A program made the position numbers and the translations under genes. DNA of 19,313 nucleotides from an uncultured Catenibacterium sp. (GTDB lineage: Bacteria > Bacillota_I > Bacilli_A > Erysipelotrichales > Coprobacillaceae): NCBI GenBank assembly GCA_900540685.1, contig UQGS01000043.1, forward strand, positions 1-19,313, read 5' to 3'. Below are positions 15,579 through 19,313 of this stretch, piece by piece. The first letter of the stretch is position 1; every line of letters starts with the position of its first letter. Below the pieces are notes generated by a model. The model ran no database searches. It had not been told where the DNA came from and saw only the letters and a list, made by a program, of their open reading frames with translations.

Positions 15579-16937
15579 ATGGAAGATAATAAAGATTTCT
15601 TAGCGACTGAACCTGTCGGTAAACTCTTAAGACAGCTTGCTTTACCTACAGTTATAGCTCAGTTAATCAACATGCTTTACAACATCGTAGACCGTATGTT
15701 TATTGGTCATATCCCTCAAACAGGAGCGCTTGCCTTAACAGGCGTGGGTGTCTGTATGCCATTAATTATGATTGTGACAGCTTTTGCTTCATTAGTGGGT
15801 AATGGTGGAGCACCACGTGCTTCTATTTATATGGGACAGGGTAATCATGAACATGCAGAAAAGATTCTAGGTAACTGTTTTATCACTCAGATTATAGTAT
15901 CTGTAATACTTACACTTATTCTATTCTTTGGAAACCGTACCTTCCTACTTGCATTTGGCGCAAGCAGTAATACAATCTCCTATGCAGTAGATTATATGAA
16001 TATCTATGCAGTTGGAACGCTCTTTGTCCAGTTGACACTAGGTATGAATATGTTCATCACTGCCCAGGGGTTTGCAAAGAATGGTATGATTTCAGTTATT
16101 ATTGGTGCAGTATGCAATGTCATCTTAGATCCAATCCTTATTTTTGGATTTAATCTAGGTGTCAAAGGAGCAGCACTTGCGACAATCATCTCACAAGGAT
16201 GCTCATGTCTCTATGTTTTAACCTTCTTATTTGGCAAGAAGACAAAACTTAAAATCAAAAAGAAAAACTTATCTTTAGACAACTCAGTGATCTTACCTTG
16301 TCTTGCCTTAGGACTCTCTACATTTGTGATGCAGTCAAGTGAAAGTGTCATTCAGGTCTGTTTCAATTCTTCTTTATTGAAATATGGAGGAGATATCGCA
16401 GTAGGTGCGATGACAATCCTAACGAGTGTTATGCAGTTTGCGATGCTTCCTTTACAGGGCTTAGGACAGGGTGCACAGCCAATCATCAGCTATAATTATG
16501 GGGCTAAGAATAAAGAACGTGTTCAAAAGACATTTAAGTTATTAGTCAAAGTGTCTCTTTTATTCTCTATGGCAATCTGGCTTTTGATTCAGCTTTTCCC
16601 ACAATTATTTGTCGGTCTCTTTACGAATGCATCTGAACTATCACTCTTTACTACAAAAGCATTAAGAATCTATATGGCAGTGGTAGGACTATTTGGTATA
16701 CAGATTGCCTGTCAGATGACATTTGTGGCCTTAGGTAATGCGAAAGCTTCTGTCATAGTGGCAGTAACAAGAAAATTCATTCTCTTAATACCACTTATTT
16801 ATATTATGCCAGCATTACTTGCGGATAAGACGATGGCTGTTTACTTGGCTGAGCCAGTGGCAGATCTCTTTGCGATTACTTTTACAGTTCTCTTATTTAA
16901 GAAACAATTTAAGAAAGCACTAAATCAAATGGACTGA
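15579..16937 (+). CDS. MATE family multidrug/cation exporter (MepA-like)
   Basis: Integral membrane exporter that uses Na+ or H+ gradients to expel organic cations or metabolites. 452 residues with the usual 12 helices in two six-helix halves. The N-terminal LALPTVIAQLINMLYNIVDRMFIGH segment is typical of MepA/DinF-group MATE proteins, and a matching GLGQGAQPIISYNYGAKN element opens the second half. A perfect SD (AGGAGG, 15567-15572) encoded in the end of thiN places it three bases after the thiN stop. It is the last gene before the terminator, so it is transcribed with the operon. This gene is not part of the standard Bacillota cluster and its substrate is unknown. Confidence 0.9.
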   Translation: MEDNKDFLATEPVGKLLRQLALPTVIAQLINMLYNIVDRMFIGHIPQTGALALTGVGVCMPLIMIVTAFASLVGNGGAPRASIYMGQGNHEHAEKILGNCFITQIIVSVILTLILFFGNRTFLLAFGASSNTISYAVDYMNIYAVGTLFVQLTLGMNMFITAQGFAKNGMISVIIGAVCNVILDPILIFGFNLGVKGAALATIISQGCSCLYVLTFLFGKKTKLKIKKKNLSLDNSVILPCLALGLSTFVMQSSESVIQVCFNSSLLKYGGDIAVGAMTILTSVMQFAMLPLQGLGQGAQPIISYNYGAKNKERVQKTFKLLVKVSLLFSMAIWLLIQLFPQLFVGLFTNASELSLFTTKALRIYMAVVGLFGIQIACQMTFVALGNAKASVIVAVTRKFILLIPLIYIMPALLADKTMAVYLAEPVADLFAITFTVLLFKKQFKKALNQMD

Positions 16938-16957
16938 GTTACTTCAGTTCATTTTTT
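16930..16957 (+). terminator. Terminator of the gmk-MATE operon
   Basis: TGGACTGA (16930-16937) pairs with TCAGTTCA (16944-16951, one wobble), followed by six T. The MATE stop codon TGA is part of the stem. This closes the roughly 11-kb operon. Confidence 0.88.
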
Positions 16958-16984
16958 GCGGTTAAAAGTCAAATATGTTATAAT
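16956..16984 (+). promoter_or_regulatory. Promoter of the membrane LuxR gene
   Basis: TATAAT (16979-16984) is preceded by TGT, forming an extended -10. TTGCGG (16956-16961) stands 17 bp upstream and overlaps the T tract of the preceding terminator. GAGGAG (17000-17005) is eight bases before the ATG at 17014. Confidence 0.7.
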
Positions 16985-16999
16985 TATGTCAATAATGTT
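16968..16999 (+). repeat. Direct repeat flanking the LuxR-gene -10 box
   Basis: GTCAAATATGTT (16968-16979) and GTCAATAATGTT (16988-16999) match at 10 of 12 positions and start 20 bp apart, about two helical turns. One abuts the -10 hexamer and the other covers the transcription start region. This placement would suit repression, possibly by the gene's own product. Confidence 0.35.
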
Positions 17000-17013
17000 G
17001 AGGAGATTATGAC

Positions 17014-18369
17014 ATGAATACAAAGGTGAATTTTAAAAATAATATATATATTATCATGCAGATGGGATTATTCACCTTCTTATTTTTAGGGACTGAATAT
17101 CTCTATGTAGATGTCCTTTCTCAAATCTTTACAAATGATAAGACAGTCGTGCTCGCACAGAACTACGCCTTAGGTGCGAGTACAATCGGGTTCCTTTTGT
17201 ATCCTCTATTTTATCGCTTGTTGAGTGATCATTCAAAAAAAATAGGTCTTCTATTTGTTGGTATAGTATCCATCATTGGGCTTATCCTCATGTCTTCACT
17301 GTTTACTTTTGTGACAGGACTCATGTTGTTCTTTATGCTGGGAATACTAGGAAGCTGTGTCTATTATCACTCCATGAGTATGATGGAAACTAATCAATAT
17401 CTTGCAAGAATTGTAGGTATCTCCTATGCATTTGGAATCATCCTTCAATTTGTTTCTAATAATTTTATTCGTTCAGAGTTCATACAGTCCATCCTATTGG
17501 CTATTTCTTGTTTTATACTGATTTTTCTTTTGATTAATAATAGATTAACATCACTTCAAGTGAGTGAAGATAAACAGGATAAAAAATCAAATACAGTAGG
17601 AATTATTCTTATTATACTTGTCATGTTAATGACATGTATGTTCAGTACTTTAGATAATGCAGTCACATTAGTTCATGCAGGAGGACACATGGATATTGGT
17701 CAATGGCCAAGAATCCTTCTTGCCTTAAGTGGCTTAGTCTCTGGGTTTATCTTTGATTTACATAACAGAAGATATATGGGTATCACAATATACTGTATTA
17801 TGGTCTTATCTACTATTTGTATTGCGATACTTAAATTTGCGGGACCGTTTATGTTAGGCCTGATGACCTTTTATTTATCTGCTGGTTTCTTTGCGGTATT
17901 CTTTATTACTGCATTTATGGAAATAGCACGTTATATGAAAATACCAGAGCTATGGTCTGGCATGGGACGTGCAGTTAATAATTTAACTGCTGCCATTATC
18001 GCAAGTCCAGTACTTACATTACTTTCTTCGGATAGTAATTTGTCTGCAATCATATTAATCTTAGTATTATTTGTGGCAGTCAGTATTGTTTCAGTCAACT
18101 ACACAGTGCAGAAGAATGACTTTATTAAGACTAAGACAACAGAAGTCATAGATGAAAAAGAGAAGCTGAGACGATTCTCTGAACTCTATTCATTCACAGA
18201 TAGAGAAGCTGAAGTCTTTGATCAATTAGTTAATACTGAAGATAGTATTCAGATGATTGCGGAAAATATCTATGTATCTAAAAGAACATTAGAACGTTAT
18301 GTCTCAGCTATTTATGAAAAAACAGGTGTTAAATCCCGTATTGGTTTACTAAATCTCTATAACAAGTAG
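17014..18369 (+). CDS. Membrane-embedded LuxR-type regulator, about 12 helices
   Basis: A 451-residue fusion of a polytopic membrane domain and a DNA-binding domain. About 12 hydrophobic helices can be drawn (near 8-32, 45-66, 76-97, 98-122, 128-151, 155-177, 190-213, 227-250, 252-274, 275-303, 312-338, 342-365). A short charged linker follows (about 366-385), then a LuxR/GerE helix-turn-helix at about 386-451 with TDREAEVFDQLV, IAENIYVSKRTLERYVSAIYEKTGV and SRIGLL. The helix number resembles an MFS transporter fold without a clear MFS signature loop. Similar membrane LuxR proteins are abundant in gut Eggerthellaceae, where some control metabolism of host or dietary compounds. It probably senses a small molecule in the membrane and regulates a nearby gene. 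It has its own promoter and terminator; the MATE gene upstream and the surface-protein unit downstream are candidate targets. Confidence 0.85.
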   Translation: MNTKVNFKNNIYIIMQMGLFTFLFLGTEYLYVDVLSQIFTNDKTVVLAQNYALGASTIGFLLYPLFYRLLSDHSKKIGLLFVGIVSIIGLILMSSLFTFVTGLMLFFMLGILGSCVYYHSMSMMETNQYLARIVGISYAFGIILQFVSNNFIRSEFIQSILLAISCFILIFLLINNRLTSLQVSEDKQDKKSNTVGIILIILVMLMTCMFSTLDNAVTLVHAGGHMDIGQWPRILLALSGLVSGFIFDLHNRRYMGITIYCIMVLSTICIAILKFAGPFMLGLMTFYLSAGFFAVFFITAFMEIARYMKIPELWSGMGRAVNNLTAAIIASPVLTLLSSDSNLSAIILILVLFVAVSIVSVNYTVQKNDFIKTKTTEVIDEKEKLRRFSELYSFTDREAEVFDQLVNTEDSIQMIAENIYVSKRTLERYVSAIYEKTGVKSRIGLLNLYNK

Positions 18370-18398
18370 AAGCCTTTCAATTCAGAAGGGCTTTTTTT
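18370..18398 (+). terminator. Terminator of the membrane LuxR gene
   Basis: AAGCCTTTC (18370-18378) pairs with GAAGGGCTT (18385-18393, one wobble) across a six-base loop, then runs into T to 18398. It begins directly after the stop codon. Confidence 0.9.
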
Positions 18399-18437
18399 AA
18401 TTGTTTAAAAACATAGAATATAACATATAAATTCTAT

Positions 18438-18477
18438 TTGGCGGTACTCCGCCAAGGCAATTTCTTCATTTTGGCGG
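18438..18477 (+). promoter_or_regulatory. Leader with two mutually exclusive hairpins
   Basis: TTGGCGG (18438-18444) pairs perfectly with CCGCCAA (18449-18455) around a TACT loop. A second exact TTGGCGG at 18471-18477 can pair with the same CCGCCAA arm around a 15-base loop. The middle arm can therefore join only one partner at a time, as in switching leaders. The surrounding 18399-18560 is non-coding. It has TATA-like stretches (18419-18431; TACAAT at 18511) but no convincing promoter, and no T run follows the second hairpin. Alternatively the segment could be a DNA operator repeat. Confidence 0.4.
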
Positions 18478-18560
18478 ACTTCCCTTATATACTTACGCCT
18501 CTATGCTTTCTACAATAATACTAGCATTTGTATCAATAGATGCATGGAAGGAGGAAAGTC

Positions 18561-18926
18561 ATGATTACAAGCCTAAGAATGCTTCCGTATACGAGACAAT
18601 ATGTGATTATAGCTATCTATGAAATACTAGAACGTCATGGAATCCCATATCAAAAAACGGACTCGTCAACAGTTGTATTCCATGGAAAAGAAGGCATCTA
18701 TTCTATTTCTGTAAGTGAACAGGTAGAAGGGACACAGCTATTTGTCACAATGGAACAGGCAAATGCAGGCTTATCACAAACTGGTTCACAGCGTGCGATT
18801 AACGCTGTCACCAGACAAATCTCAGATTATATTGAAAATGAAACAGTCATGGCGAAGTATTCGCCAAAAAGAATTTTTAAGAGCCTCTTAATCGGGCTAA
18901 GGGAATGGAGGAAACATTATGAATAA
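18561..18926 (+). CDS. Unrecognised 121-residue cytoplasmic protein
   Basis: I do not recognise the family. The start at 18561 is chosen because AGGAGG (18549-18554) lies six bases upstream; the frame is open to an ATG at 18540 that this site would not serve. The protein has no signal peptide or transmembrane helix. It alternates predicted helices (about 10-25, 76-95, 103-118) with short strands (about 30-65), suggesting a small alpha/beta domain, and ends in a basic, Trp/Arg-rich segment. Its last codons overlap the next gene by eight bases, so the two are co-expressed. A role linked to expression or export of the downstream surface protein is only a guess. The base composition is like its neighbours. 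Confidence 0.75.
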   Translation: MITSLRMLPYTRQYVIIAIYEILERHGIPYQKTDSSTVVFHGKEGIYSISVSEQVEGTQLFVTMEQANAGLSQTGSQRAINAVTRQISDYIENETVMAKYSPKRIFKSLLIGLREWRKHYE

Positions 18927-19313
18927 GCTTAAAAAGGCATTAAGGATTGCAAGCATGATGCTTATTGCGATTATGATTGGAATGTCCGGTATGATTAATG
19001 CAAATGCTGCAACAATCACAACTAGTGGACAATATTCACTTATATTATATTCTGATCCAGATGGATGGAATCCTAACTTTGAAGGTGAATATAGTAAGAT
19101 GGTTAAGTTTAACGTTGCAGAAGGAGAAACAACAGTTAAAGTATCTGAACTTACAAAAGGTATTACACCATTTAATGGAGAAAATGAATTCTCTCATTGG
19201 GAAACAATGGAAGGAGATAAAGTCGGTGATGAATTAAATATCTCTGATTTTACACAAGTGTTAAACCGCAAACTCTACCCATCTGATGACTGCAAATTAT
19301 ATTACCCTATATA
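18919..19313 (+). CDS. Secreted surface protein, 5' part (cut by window end)
   Basis: Open from the ATG at 18919 to the last base: 131 codons visible and no stop. GGAGG at 18907-18911 lies seven bases upstream, inside the previous gene, and the two genes overlap by eight bases. The N-terminus is a clear Sec signal peptide: basic MNKLKKALR, a Met/Ile-rich hydrophobic core to about residue 26, and an ANA-A-type cleavage site near 28-31. The mature part begins with a Thr/Ser stretch, then strand-rich sequence with FNVAEGETTVKVSEL, ITPFNGENEFSHWET and VGDELNISDF, resembling the beta-strand repeats (InlB-like or bacterial Ig-like) of large Bacillota wall proteins. The C-terminus, and so any LPXTG anchor, lies outside the window. 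The repeat assignment is tentative. Confidence 0.8.
   Translation, partial: MNKLKKALRIASMMLIAIMIGMSGMINANAATITTSGQYSLILYSDPDGWNPNFEGEYSKMVKFNVAEGETTVKVSELTKGITPFNGENEFSHWETMEGDKVGDELNISDFTQVLNRKLYPSDDCKLYYPI

Noticed and set aside
18850..18866. Perfect 7-bp inverted repeat TGGCGAA/TTCGCCA within the 121-residue gene
   Set aside because: It resembles the leader hairpin arms only in GGCG and lies within codons for a plausible protein segment; no flanking T run or second copy.
18998..19237. Open frame of 79 codons beginning at an internal ATG
   Set aside because: It lies in another frame inside the signal-peptide protein starting at 18919, which has a proper ribosome binding site, overlaps the preceding gene and stays open to the window end. 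The 79-codon frame has no SD and no protein-like features.
1..19313. Search for tRNA or rRNA genes, CRISPR arrays, insertion sequences, prophage or attachment sites
   Set aside because: No cloverleaf-like segment, regularly spaced repeats, transposase, integrase or terminal inverted repeats were seen; the content is chromosomal core genes with a uniform AT-rich composition.

Overview
The window comes from a low-GC Gram-positive bacterium (Bacillota). The gene set (RqcH, a PASTA-domain Ser/Thr kinase, the gmk-priA-rsmB-rlmN-prpC-prkC-rsgA-rpe-thiN order), AT-rich codon use and strong AGGAGG-type ribosome binding sites all fit this. The missing rpoZ, def, fmt and coaBC, and the general style of the proteins, suggest a gut Erysipelotrichia-type lineage, but no sequence here proves the genus. 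TGA is a real stop (ends of rqcH, rsmB and the MATE gene), so the code is standard rather than mollicute-like.

Layout. 1-369: end of an upstream unit (terminator at 56-81), a second AT-rich hairpin, then a well-formed promoter preceded by a tandem CTTAAG-N5-CTTAAG direct repeat. 370-1809: a secreted or membrane-anchored NlpC/P60 hydrolase with four Ig-like repeats. 1876-3345: bifunctional NAD(P)H-hydrate repair enzyme (Nnr). 3351-3390: bidirectional terminator. 4144-3383 and 5781-4141 (minus strand): the rqcH-pgeF operon. 5798-5848: a compact divergent promoter region with a palindrome between the two promoters.

5873-16937 is one long co-directional, mostly overlapping or tightly spaced operon: gmk, priA, rsmB, rlmN, prpC, prkC, rsgA, rpe, thiN and a MATE exporter, closed by a terminator whose stem contains the last stop codon. 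It joins nucleotide metabolism, replication restart, rRNA modification, ribosome maturation, and the PASTA kinase/PP2C phosphatase pair that senses the cell wall. Apart from the added MATE gene and the missing members it resembles the Bacillus subtilis ylo region, where rqcH (yloA) also lies nearby.

17014-18369 is a separately promoted, separately terminated protein that fuses about 12 membrane helices to a LuxR-type DNA-binding domain. 18370-18560 is a non-coding leader with two mutually exclusive hairpins. It precedes a two-gene unit: an unrecognised 121-residue protein and, overlapping it by 8 bases, the start of a secreted surface protein that runs off the end of the window.

Most of the window is conserved housekeeping. 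The parts most worth a second look are the alternative-hairpin leader with its unknown gene pair, the membrane LuxR protein with direct repeats around its promoter, the CiaR-like box before the NlpC/P60 gene, and the palindrome between the rqcH and gmk promoters.
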